5,092 bases of DNA. Origin: Rhodothermota bacterium (GTDB taxonomy: Bacteria > Hydrogenedentota > Hydrogenedentia > Hydrogenedentales > GCA-2746185). A model generated the notes under the pieces. The model was given only the letters and a program-made list of their open reading frames with translations. It ran no database searches and was not told the DNA's origin. Positions 1-5,092 of the stretch are shown here, piece after piece. The stretch is taken from positions 1-5,092 of the forward strand of contig VFKU01000130.1 of the NCBI GenBank assembly GCA_009885415.1. The letters run 5' to 3'. Numbering within the stretch: position 1 is the first letter of the stretch; every line of letters starts with the position of its first letter. The position numbers were made by a program, and so were the translations under genes.

Positions 1-168
1 CGCACGGCGCGAGCACGCTGCAATGGCAATTGCCCCTAGCGCACCGGGTATCATGGCGCCAGCCTCGTGGCCGAAATTGCCGCGGATGCCCCAGCCGACG
101 GAAAACGACAGGGCGACGAGGAGTAGGACGAGCGGCGTGCGGAGCGGATTCGCGTCGGCGTTGTACAT
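1..168 (-). CDS. N-terminal fragment of a multi-pass membrane protein, function unknown
   Basis: An open frame reads leftward from an ATG at 168-166 and leaves the window after 56 codons without a stop. The peptide starts MYNADANPLRTPL. A hydrophobic stretch follows (about residues 12-24), then a glycine-rich motif GWGIRGNFGHE (residues 25-35) and AMIPGALGAIAIA (residues 38-50), which would begin a second membrane segment. From memory, this GWGIRG..GHE..AMIPGA pattern opens a family of uncharacterised integral membrane proteins in Planctomycetota and related phyla; this is recalled, not searched. A GGAGGG Shine-Dalgarno-like sequence (minus strand, 185-180) lies 11 nt before the ATG, slightly long but supportive. 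The gene is divergent from the PHP hydrolase gene across a 69-bp spacer. The coding call is fairly safe because motif, start and ribosome binding site agree; the function is unknown. Confidence 0.72.
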   Translation of the reverse strand, partial: MYNADANPLRTPLVLLLVALSFSVGWGIRGNFGHEAGAMIPGALGAIAIAACSRRA

Positions 169-185
169 GACTTGGGCGGCCCTCC

Positions 186-202
186 GCAGGCATGATGCCA
201 GC
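186..202. promoter_or_regulatory. Imperfect dyad in the divergent spacer, possible operator
   Basis: The sequence GCAGGCATGATGCCAGC is a near-palindrome centred on 194: a perfect GGCAT-G-ATGCC core (189-199), one A/A mismatch on each side, then GC/GC. It lies between the ribosome binding sites of the two divergent genes, where a regulator could act on both. No convincing -35/-10 pair is visible in this very GC-rich spacer; TATCAA at 214-219 is a weak -10 candidate for the rightward gene. A chance dyad is quite possible. Confidence 0.25.
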
Positions 203-237
203 CGGCGGGCGCGCTATCAACGCAAGGAGTTCGAGCG

Positions 238-1605
238 ATGAAATTCATGACTTTTGTGACCGCAGGACTGCTGCTGTGCGCGGCGGCGTGGCCGGGCGAG
301 CCGGGGAAATCCCTCGGCCGGAAGTATTCGACGCTGGAGCGGATGACTCCCGAGCGCCTCGCAGCGCAGGCGGCGGACGTGGCGCGCATCCAGGCCGACC
401 GCCAATCGGTCGGCCGGAGCCTGGGCCTCAGCGACCGCCGCGCGATCGCGCATGCCCACGCGCAGGACTCCGCGCACACCGGCGGCACGCTGCCCGAGAT
501 GCTCGCCGACGCAAAAAAAGCGGACGTGTCGATTGTCCTGCTCAGCAACCACCACCGCCCGCCCTTCGACTTCATCGACGACAACTGGCGCGGCCTGCAC
601 GAGGGCGTGCTCTTCATTCCGGGTTCGGAGACGAACGGCTACCTCGTGCATCCAATGAAATCGGTGATGGGCGTGATGGACAAATCCGACGCCGAGATTG
701 TCGCCGCGATGACCGAAGGCGAGGGCCTGATTTTTCTTTCGCACATCGAAGAACGTTTCAGCCACTCGATGGAAGGCCTCTCGGGGCTCGAGATTTACAA
801 TCGCCACGCCGACGCGAAGGACGACATGAATATCTTCGCGCCCATCATGGCCGCAGTGACCGACCCGAAAAAGCTGGCCGACTTCGGCGCGCTGCTCGAA
901 AAATATCCCGACGAAATGCTCGCGACCCAGCTCGATTATCCCGAGTTGTACCTGAGCAAGTGGGACCAGGAGACCGCCACGCGCCGCTTGACCGGCGTGG
1001 CGGCGAACGACTGCCACCACAACCAGGTCTTCGTCTCGAAAATGGTCGATGCGGACACGGTGCTGGTCGGGACCATCGTCGACCCCGACGACGGCATGAG
1101 GACGTTTACCGCGAAGCAGTTTCCGGGCATTGCAGAATTGACCAAAGGCCACCAGCCCGGCGACATCGTGGCCCGGCTCGATTTCGACCCCTACTACCGC
1201 TCGATGCGCAACGTGGCGACACACCTCCTCACCAACGAGCTGACCGAGGACGCCGTGCGCGCGGCCCTGCACGCGGGCCATGCCTACGTCAGTCACGACT
1301 GGATGTGCGACGCGACCGGCTTCTATTTCGCCGGGCGCCATACGGACGACGCGGCCTCGGCCGCGCCGCGCGCCGTGATGGGCGACGAGATGAAAGTTGG
1401 CGCGGGCCTGCTGCTCGTGACCGAATTTCCCGCGGAGTGCCACATCCGCCTCATTCGCAACGGCGAGGTCGTGCAGGAAGCGGACGGCCGCGAATTGACG
1501 CATGACGTGAAACAGGCGGGCGTCTATCGCGTGGAAGGTTTCCTCACGGTGGACGGGGAAATGCGCTCATGGGTCTACAGCAACCCGATCTACGTGCGTG
1601 AATAA
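238..1605 (+). CDS. Exported PHP-domain metal-dependent hydrolase (CehA-like)
   Basis: A 455-residue protein, probably a periplasmic metal-dependent phosphoesterase or hydrolase of the PHP superfamily; the substrate is unknown. The N-terminus (MKF then a hydrophobic run to CAAA at 14-17) looks like a short signal peptide. C14 follows LLL, a poor lipobox, so a lipoprotein is less likely. Candidate metal ligands occur in PHP order: HAH at 72-74 followed by S78-A-H80-T-G-G, SNHH at 103-106, PGSE with E131, SHIE with H169, GLE with E185, and NDCH with D258/H260. Residues from about 375 to 455 look like a beta-rich accessory domain ending in WVYSNPIYV, a tail I associate with exported PHP proteins. 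The ATG at 238 was chosen because AAGGAG (224-229) lies 8 nt upstream; an in-frame ATG at 247 is a weaker alternative. Position 104 is Asn where many PHP proteins have Asp (T/S-D-H). The stop overlaps the next gene, which suggests an operon. Confidence 0.85.
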   Translation: MKFMTFVTAGLLLCAAAWPGEPGKSLGRKYSTLERMTPERLAAQAADVARIQADRQSVGRSLGLSDRRAIAHAHAQDSAHTGGTLPEMLADAKKADVSIVLLSNHHRPPFDFIDDNWRGLHEGVLFIPGSETNGYLVHPMKSVMGVMDKSDAEIVAAMTEGEGLIFLSHIEERFSHSMEGLSGLEIYNRHADAKDDMNIFAPIMAAVTDPKKLADFGALLEKYPDEMLATQLDYPELYLSKWDQETATRRLTGVAANDCHHNQVFVSKMVDADTVLVGTIVDPDDGMRTFTAKQFPGIAELTKGHQPGDIVARLDFDPYYRSMRNVATHLLTNELTEDAVRAALHAGHAYVSHDWMCDATGFYFAGRHTDDAASAAPRAVMGDEMKVGAGLLLVTEFPAECHIRLIRNGEVVQEADGRELTHDVKQAGVYRVEGFLTVDGEMRSWVYSNPIYVRE

Positions 1606-2200
1606 GGACACTCGCGACGTGACCTCTCGACGGGGTTGGGCCCTAATCGCCACGGGCGTGCTGCTTGATACGGCCGTGATCCTCTTGCCGCTCACGCCCT
1701 ACCCGCTGATCCAGATGGCCCTCGATCGCGATTACTACGATGCGCAGCGGGGCTACGAGCAATTCCTGAATACGGGGAAGTGGGAAGCGGGGGACCCCGG
1801 CTTCGCACTCATGCAGCGGCATTACATGGAAGACGTGACAAAAGGAATGCGCCCCGAGCTCAGCACCGACATCATGGCCGGCGCAAGTCTGTTCACCTTT
1901 CAGATCGAGCCGCAGGACAAGGCCCCAGGCGTCCCGGCGAATAAACGCAAGGTCTACGTCGTCTATTCGACCCGTACGGGAGAAAGGGGAGACATCGTCG
2001 AAGGCGATGCGATCAAAACGATCACGGGAACTTTTCGTGAACCCTATGCGATGTTGCTGAGCGCGGTGCTGGTGCTTGCAGGGACGGTGCTGGTGTATTT
2101 CGGGCTGGAGCGCACGCTCGCGCGTACAACAACGGCCGGCGCGATTCCGGCTGCGGCTGGAGAAGGCGAAATTGCGTTGTCACGCACGGGCGCTTCCTGA
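1598..2200 (+). CDS. Small protein with two membrane segments and an exposed middle domain, unknown family
   Basis: A 200-residue protein (193 if started later) that I do not recognise. A short N-terminus with basic SRR (10-12) precedes a first hydrophobic segment at about 14-33. Residues 40-148 form a soluble, mixed-charge domain, probably on the outer face of the membrane. A second hydrophobic segment lies at about 150-170, followed by a short alanine- and glycine-rich tail. No cysteines or obvious catalytic motif are seen. The start is uncertain. GTG at 1598 overlaps the upstream stop by 8 nt, fitting translational coupling, but lacks a Shine-Dalgarno sequence. GTG at 1619 has AAGGA (1604-1608) 10 nt upstream and is equally credible; both keep the basic residues and both membrane segments. 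Co-expression with the PHP hydrolase is likely, and the protein could anchor or partner it, but that is only context. Confidence 0.75.
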   Translation: MNKDTRDVTSRRGWALIATGVLLDTAVILLPLTPYPLIQMALDRDYYDAQRGYEQFLNTGKWEAGDPGFALMQRHYMEDVTKGMRPELSTDIMAGASLFTFQIEPQDKAPGVPANKRKVYVVYSTRTGERGDIVEGDAIKTITGTFREPYAMLLSAVLVLAGTVLVYFGLERTLARTTTAGAIPAAAGEGEIALSRTGAS

Positions 2201-2206
2201 TAGACT
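2177..2206 (+). promoter_or_regulatory. Candidate sigma70-type promoter for the first Cys/His protein gene
   Basis: TTGTCA (2177-2182) matches the -35 consensus at 5 of 6 positions. TAGACT (2201-2206) matches the -10 consensus at 4 of 6, with an 18-bp spacer. The -35 lies inside the end of the preceding gene and the -10 just after its stop. Transcription would start near 2213, at the foot of the small hairpin at 2214-2227. The gene could also be reached by read-through, since no terminator is visible in the 48-bp gap. Confidence 0.4.
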
Positions 2207-2213
2207 ATTTTCA

Positions 2214-2227
2214 GTCCCGCTTGGGAC
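2214..2227 (+). other. Small hairpin in the leader of the first Cys/His protein gene
   Basis: GTCCC-GCTT-GGGAC forms a perfect 5-bp stem with a 4-nt loop. No T-run follows on either strand, so it is not a standard terminator. If the promoter at 2177-2206 is real, the hairpin would sit at the extreme 5' end of the mRNA, a position known to protect transcripts from decay. It ends 6 nt before the ribosome binding site (GAGGAG, 2234-2239). Confidence 0.35.
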
Positions 2228-2248
2228 ACTAACGAGGAGTTCAGGATC

Positions 2249-2689
2249 ATGTTGAAGAAAGTATTGATCGGTTCGGCGGTGGCCGTGTTGTCGGTCGCCG
2301 GGATGGCGGCACACGCGGAAGATGTGGCTACGACGATTACCGGCGAGCCGGTGGACATTGCCTGCTTCCTCGGCGGAAAAGCCGGCGAAGCGCACGCGGC
2401 CTGCGCAAAGGGCTGCGCCGAGAAAGGCCAGCCGATCGGCATCGCAGCGAAGGGCGCCGACGGCAAGGAAGTCGTCTATCTCGCGCTCGGCGCGGAAGGC
2501 AAAGCCGCCAAAGACCTGCTCGCCGCCTCCATGGGCAAGCAAGTCAAAGTGACCGGCACCGTCGCCGACAAGGGCGGCATGAAAGTCATCACCGTCGCCA
2601 AGGTCGAAGCAGCCGGCCCCGCAGCGTGGAAACCCGCAGTGACCGGTTCGGCGAGCATCCAGAACAGCGCGCCCAAAGTCCCGAAGTAA
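2249..2689 (+). CDS. Secreted Cys/His-motif protein, first of two tandem paralogs
   Basis: A 146-residue exported protein. The signal peptide is clear: MLKK, a hydrophobic core at 5-19, and AHA before ED, giving likely cleavage after residue 23. The mature domain begins ITGEPVDIAC and carries C39-x9-H49-x2-C52-x3-C56, a spacing that could bind a metal or form a disulphide. Residues 61-120 look like alternating strands (PIGI, VVYLAL, KVTGTV, MKVITVAKVE), compatible with a small OB-like barrel. I recall similar CYL.G..G..H..CA..C sequences as hypothetical proteins in several phyla but know no established function. GAGGAG (2234-2239) lies 9 nt before the ATG, which fixes the start. The downstream paralog is about 74% identical over residues 24-122; this copy adds a 24-residue Pro/Ala/Ser-rich tail. 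A strong terminator follows at 2706-2751. Confidence 0.85.
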   Translation: MLKKVLIGSAVAVLSVAGMAAHAEDVATTITGEPVDIACFLGGKAGEAHAACAKGCAEKGQPIGIAAKGADGKEVVYLALGAEGKAAKDLLAASMGKQVKVTGTVADKGGMKVITVAKVEAAGPAAWKPAVTGSASIQNSAPKVPK

Positions 2690-2705
2690 TTCGACACGAA
2701 ACTTC

Positions 2706-2751
2706 GCGCGGCGCTCGCGTCCGAAAGGGCGGTGAGCGCCGTGTTTCTTTT
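2706..2751 (+). terminator. Rho-independent terminator after the first Cys/His protein gene
   Basis: CGGCGCTC (2709-2716) pairs perfectly with GAGCGCCG (2734-2741), and the stem extends outward by three more pairs, two of them G-U. Inside, CGTCC and GGGCG (with one U-G pair) close a GAAA tetraloop. TGTTTCTTTT (2742-2751) follows at once. It lies 17 nt after the stop codon and should separate expression of the two paralogs. Confidence 0.85.
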
Positions 2752-2868
2752 AGTGTCGCCGCCGCTCGCGTTTTTCCCGCCGTCGGTGTAACACATGGAG
2801 TTCGCACGAGTTATGAGGCCGTTATTCGCGGGGCTCCGTGCGGTCGTTGCTGTTCTTCGTTAAATGGA

Positions 2869-2898
2869 TTCTCAACTCGACCATTTTTGTGCTACGCT
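2869..2898 (+). promoter_or_regulatory. Candidate promoter for the second Cys/His protein gene
   Basis: An extended -10 element, TG-C-TACGCT (2890-2898), lies 44 nt before the start codon. An 18-bp spacer separates the TACGCT hexamer from a weak -35-like TTCTCA (2869-2874), which matches the consensus at 4 of 6 positions. The stretch 2859-2890 is AT-richer than its surroundings. A promoter is expected here because a terminator lies upstream; the exact hexamers are uncertain. Confidence 0.35.
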
Positions 2899-2942
2899 GG
2901 ATCGCGTTCCGATTCAGGAACCAAAAAAAGGAGAACGTCGCC

Positions 2943-3311
2943 ATGAAGAAATATCTCGCCATTGCAATGGTGGTCGCTGTGCTCGCGGCCATCGGTCTGT
3001 CGTCCTACGCCGAAGACGCCACCACGGTCACCGGGGAACCCGTAGACATCGCGTGCTATCTCGGCGGCAAGTCGGGCGAGGGCCACATCGCCTGCGCGAC
3101 GGCCTGTGCCGAAAAAGGGAATCCGCTCGGCATCTCCGTCAAGGGTGCCGACGGCAAGGAAACGCTCTATCTCGCTATGGGCGCCGGCGGCAAGGCCGCC
3201 AAGGACCTGCTCAGCGCGCACATGGGCAAACAAGTGAAGGTCACCGGCGTCGTTGGCGAAAAGGGCGGATTGAAGGTCCTTACGATCGCCAACGTCGAAG
3301 CAGCGAAGTAA
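2943..3311 (+). CDS. Secreted Cys/His-motif protein, second of two tandem paralogs
   Basis: A 122-residue exported protein, the shorter twin of the gene at 2249. MKKYLAIAMVVAVLAAIGLSS is a standard signal peptide, with likely cleavage after SYA (residue 23). The mature part keeps the same pattern, C38-x9-H48-x2-C51-x3-C55, the invariant TGEPVDIAC, AEKG, KGADGKE, GKAAKDLL and GKQVKVTG blocks, and ends right after the last predicted strand (VEAAK). By hand alignment about 73 of 98 positions match the first copy, with one single-residue gap. The start at 2943 is clear: AAGGAG (2928-2933), preceded by a run of seven A, lies 9 nt upstream, and the signal peptide begins there. A longer in-frame reading from 2838 would put a 35-residue extension in front of the signal peptide and is rejected. 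The role is unknown; a periplasmic metal-binding or redox function is a guess from the Cys/His pattern. Confidence 0.87.
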   Translation: MKKYLAIAMVVAVLAAIGLSSYAEDATTVTGEPVDIACYLGGKSGEGHIACATACAEKGNPLGISVKGADGKETLYLAMGAGGKAAKDLLSAHMGKQVKVTGVVGEKGGLKVLTIANVEAAK

Positions 3312-3337
3312 CCCTACACACCACTCCTCAGAATTCC

Positions 3338-3379
3338 AGCGCGGCGCTAAGGTCCCTTGCGGGCCTCGAGCGCCGCGCT
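3338..3379. terminator. Long inverted repeat between convergent genes, probable terminator
   Basis: AGCGCGGCGCT (3338-3348) and AGCGCCGCGCT (3369-3379) are perfect 11-bp inverted repeats. The loop folds further: AGG(T)CCC (3350-3356) pairs with GGGCCT (3361-3366) around TTGC, leaving one bulged T. On the plus strand CTTCATTT follows, a weak T-tract; on the minus strand the exit sequence GGAATTCTG is poorer. It most likely ends the transcript of the Cys/His gene finishing at 3311 and may also act on the convergent gene, whose stop codon (3349-3347) overlaps the left arm. Confidence 0.6.
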
Positions 3380-5092
3380 CTTCATTTCGTCGACGAGCGG
3401 ATCGCGCACTCCGGCTGCCTGTAGCGACTCCATCAGCGCCAGCGCCTCGTCCGGCGTGCTCTGTAGAAGATAGCAGCGCGCGAGATTGAGCGCGGCGGGG
3501 GGGAAGTGCGGGTCAGACTCGAGCGCATGGCGGAAGTAGACCGAGGCCGCGCCTGTCTGCCCGCCCTCCGCGGCGTTGAGTCCGAGGTTGTTCAGCGCGT
3601 TCTTGTCGCCGTGGACGTAACGCGCCGCCTGATCCAGCGCGTCCAGCGCCTCCGCCGGCCGGCCCGCGTCGAACAAGGCGCGCGCACGCGCCGCGAGCAT
3701 TTCGTGCGCAACGAGCTCGTTGCTCCAGTCGCCGCGCGTGTCCATTTCGGGAACGGCGGGAGCCTGCGGAACCTCACGCCGCGCTTCGCCCTCGCGCAGG
3801 TAGCGGTAGAGCAGGCCTTCGTTGACCCGCGTCGCGCCGGCCGCCTCGCGCGGCACCGCTGAGTAGACCGGCCGATCCGTCCGGGCAATTAGGGTCTCGA
3901 ACAAGCGCTGCTCTTCGGCCTCGGAAGGGCGCGCGGCGGGCGCCACTTCGCCCGCCGCCGCATAGGTCTCCGGCGCCGGATACCCGTAGCGGTTCGCAAA
4001 GAGAACATCGGGCCGAAGACCCTCGACCGCGTGTAGATAAAAAGCAGGGAAGACCGTGTGGTCCCCGCCGCCGAAGTAGATCGCACTCGGGGCCATGCCC
4101 TCGAGCAGGGTGCCCGCGTAACCCGCAACGACGCGATCGCCGCGTCGATTGTTGTACTGGAAATTCCAGTACAGCGGGCCGGCGATCAGCAGCACCGCGA
4201 CGAGTCCGATCACGGAGCGGGGGAGGGGCACGCGATCCTGAATCGCCGCCATGCAAGCCCCGGCCGCGATCGCCAGGAAAATATAAGCGGAGATCCAATA
4301 CGGCGTGCCGGTCCAAATCCAGTGATACTCCAGCGGCGCGTTGGGCACGATGAGCGCCGCGCTGCTCAGCGCCAGAAACGCCACGAAGACATACGTCGCG
4401 AATGCGCGGTCCCTGCGCCACAAGAAAATCAGCCCCGCGATAGCACCCACCCCGATCCATGGCGTGAACTCCCAAGCGAGCATGGGGGCGAACACGCGCA
4501 GGCGATCGGCGAACCACGTCAGCGATCGCGGCGCGCCAACAAGGAGGTCGCTATACTGCGCGCGAGAGACCACATCGACAAAGGAATGCCAGCTCTCGGG
4601 ATTCCCCCAGTCCATCGCGGGTTCCGCCATAGAACGCAACGGCAGGTAGAGGTAAATGAGCCAGCCCGGAAGCGTGAGCAAAAGAAGAATGACATAACGC
4701 GAAACACGTCGCGGCCGGAGATCGACGCCATACGCGTAGATAAACATCAGCGGGACCAACACGAGATTGAGCGTGTAGTGCGCCGAGGCCAGACCCGCCA
4801 CGAAGGCGGCCGCATACAAGGTACTCGGCCGGCGCGACCGTCCCCAGCGCGCCAGCAACAACACATGCAAAGCGGCCAGCGCCGCACTCAAGGTATACAC
4901 CTCAGCGATCACGCTTTGCTGCCAATACTCCTTCGAGAAGGCCAGCAAGAGACCCGCCACCAGCGCCGCGACCCGCCGGCCGGAGACGGTGAACACCGCC
5001 TCAGCCACCAGCCACGCGCCTGCCGCCCCGAAGATCGCCGAGACGAGGTTCCCTCGCCACGCGACCGACCCGAGGTCGATCAGGTGCATCAC
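3347..5092 (-). CDS. DUF2723/GT117-family membrane glycosyltransferase-like protein with C-terminal TPRs, 5'-partial
   Basis: A 581-residue segment is visible. The frame is open to the window edge, and the first visible residues (MMHLIDLGSVAWRGNLVSA) match the middle of the N-terminal region of DUF2723 proteins, just after the usual GD...HPPGYPL stretch, so the true start lies outside. Supporting motifs are WQQSVIAEVYTLSA (57-70), YLPLRS..EPAMDWGNP (149-165), GGGDHTVFPAFYL (341-353) and RPDVLFANR (360-368). About nine membrane segments occur up to residue 309. A soluble domain follows, then about three TPR-like helix pairs at 462-495, 497-530 and 531-560. The family includes CAZy GT117 and the O-mannosyltransferase TMEM260, so a lipid-linked sugar transfer at the outer membrane face is the likely role; acceptor and sugar are unknown. 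Key N-terminal acidic residues cannot be checked here. The gene is convergent with the Cys/His genes and ends inside an inverted repeat. Confidence 0.85.
   Translation of the reverse strand: MMHLIDLGSVAWRGNLVSAIFGAAGAWLVAEAVFTVSGRRVAALVAGLLLAFSKEYWQQSVIAEVYTLSAALAALHVLLLARWGRSRRPSTLYAAAFVAGLASAHYTLNLVLVPLMFIYAYGVDLRPRRVSRYVILLLLTLPGWLIYLYLPLRSMAEPAMDWGNPESWHSFVDVVSRAQYSDLLVGAPRSLTWFADRLRVFAPMLAWEFTPWIGVGAIAGLIFLWRRDRAFATYVFVAFLALSSAALIVPNAPLEYHWIWTGTPYWISAYIFLAIAAGACMAAIQDRVPLPRSVIGLVAVLLIAGPLYWNFQYNNRRGDRVVAGYAGTLLEGMAPSAIYFGGGDHTVFPAFYLHAVEGLRPDVLFANRYGYPAPETYAAAGEVAPAARPSEAEEQRLFETLIARTDRPVYSAVPREAAGATRVNEGLLYRYLREGEARREVPQAPAVPEMDTRGDWSNELVAHEMLAARARALFDAGRPAEALDALDQAARYVHGDKNALNNLGLNAAEGGQTGAASVYFRHALESDPHFPPAALNLARCYLLQSTPDEALALMESLQAAGVRDPLVDEMKSAALEARKGP

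Noticed and set aside
513..519. Run of seven A inside the PHP gene in an A-AAA-AAA phase, a possible slippage site
   Set aside because: No stimulatory structure or sensible alternative product is seen; a -1 shift would enter the Arg/Pro-rich shadow frame up to 1505 and destroy most metal-ligand motifs.
217..1503. Long minus-strand open frame opposite the PHP gene (428 codons)
   Set aside because: It is a mirror of the GC-rich coding frame: its composition is rich in His, Arg and Val, it has no recognisable domain, and the plus strand carries ordered PHP motifs, a signal peptide and a ribosome binding site.
192..1505. Long plus-strand open frame shifted against the PHP gene (437 codons)
   Set aside because: Extremely Arg-, Pro- and Gly-rich out-of-frame translation with no motifs, typical of a shadow frame in GC-rich DNA.
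2712..2771. CGCTCGCGT occurring twice (2712-2720 and 2763-2771)
   Set aside because: A 9-base match in very GC-rich DNA with no further similarity around it; one copy is part of the terminator stem-loop. Most likely chance.
2795..2863. A 22-codon open frame (MEFARVMRPLF...) between the paralogs, a possible leader peptide
   Set aside because: It has no ribosome binding site, no regulatory codon run, and no attenuator structure between it and the next gene.
2838..2942. N-terminal extension of the second Cys/His protein
   Set aside because: It would place 35 residues before a complete signal peptide, while the ATG at 2943 has an ideal Shine-Dalgarno sequence.
3774..4517. Minus-strand frame of 247 codons within the GT117-like gene
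   Set aside because: Out-of-frame, Arg/Gly-rich shadow of the DUF2723 coding frame, which alone carries the family motifs and membrane segments.

Overview
The window looks like a piece of a GC-rich bacterial chromosome from a poorly characterised lineage. No rRNA, tRNA, CRISPR array or mobile element is visible. The family mix points to the PVC/FCB neighbourhood (for example Planctomycetota or Hydrogenedentota): an N-terminus with a GWGIRG...FGHE..AMIPGA motif, a secreted PHP-type hydrolase, a DUF2723/GT117-like membrane glycosyltransferase with C-terminal TPRs, and small secreted Cys/His proteins. That placement is inference from recalled family distribution, not a database result.

Layout. 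Positions 1-168 (minus strand) hold the first 56 codons of a membrane protein that leaves the window on the left. A 69-bp divergent spacer (169-237) with an imperfect dyad separates it from a plus-strand pair. The first gene of the pair is an exported PHP-domain metal-dependent hydrolase (238-1605). It overlaps by 8 nt a small protein with two membrane segments and no recognised family (1598-2200). Next come two tandem paralogous secreted proteins (2249-2689 and 2943-3311). Both carry the same Cys-x9-His-x2-Cys-x3-Cys pattern and are about 74% identical by hand alignment over the mature domain. They are separated by a strong Rho-independent terminator (2706-2751), and each seems to have its own promoter and ribosome binding site. 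A long inverted repeat (3338-3379) closes the second one. It overlaps the stop codon of a convergent minus-strand gene (3347-5092), a large multi-pass DUF2723/GT117-type protein whose N-terminus lies beyond the right edge.

Functional reading. Every gene product is predicted to be exported or membrane-bound, so this is an envelope-oriented neighbourhood. The hydrolase and the small membrane protein probably form an operon. The paralogous pair is the least explained element: its conserved Cys/His pattern suggests a small periplasmic metal- or redox-active domain with an OB-like beta-rich tail, but no function can be assigned from sequence alone. The GT117-like gene probably acts in protein or surface glycosylation and shows no clear link to its neighbours.
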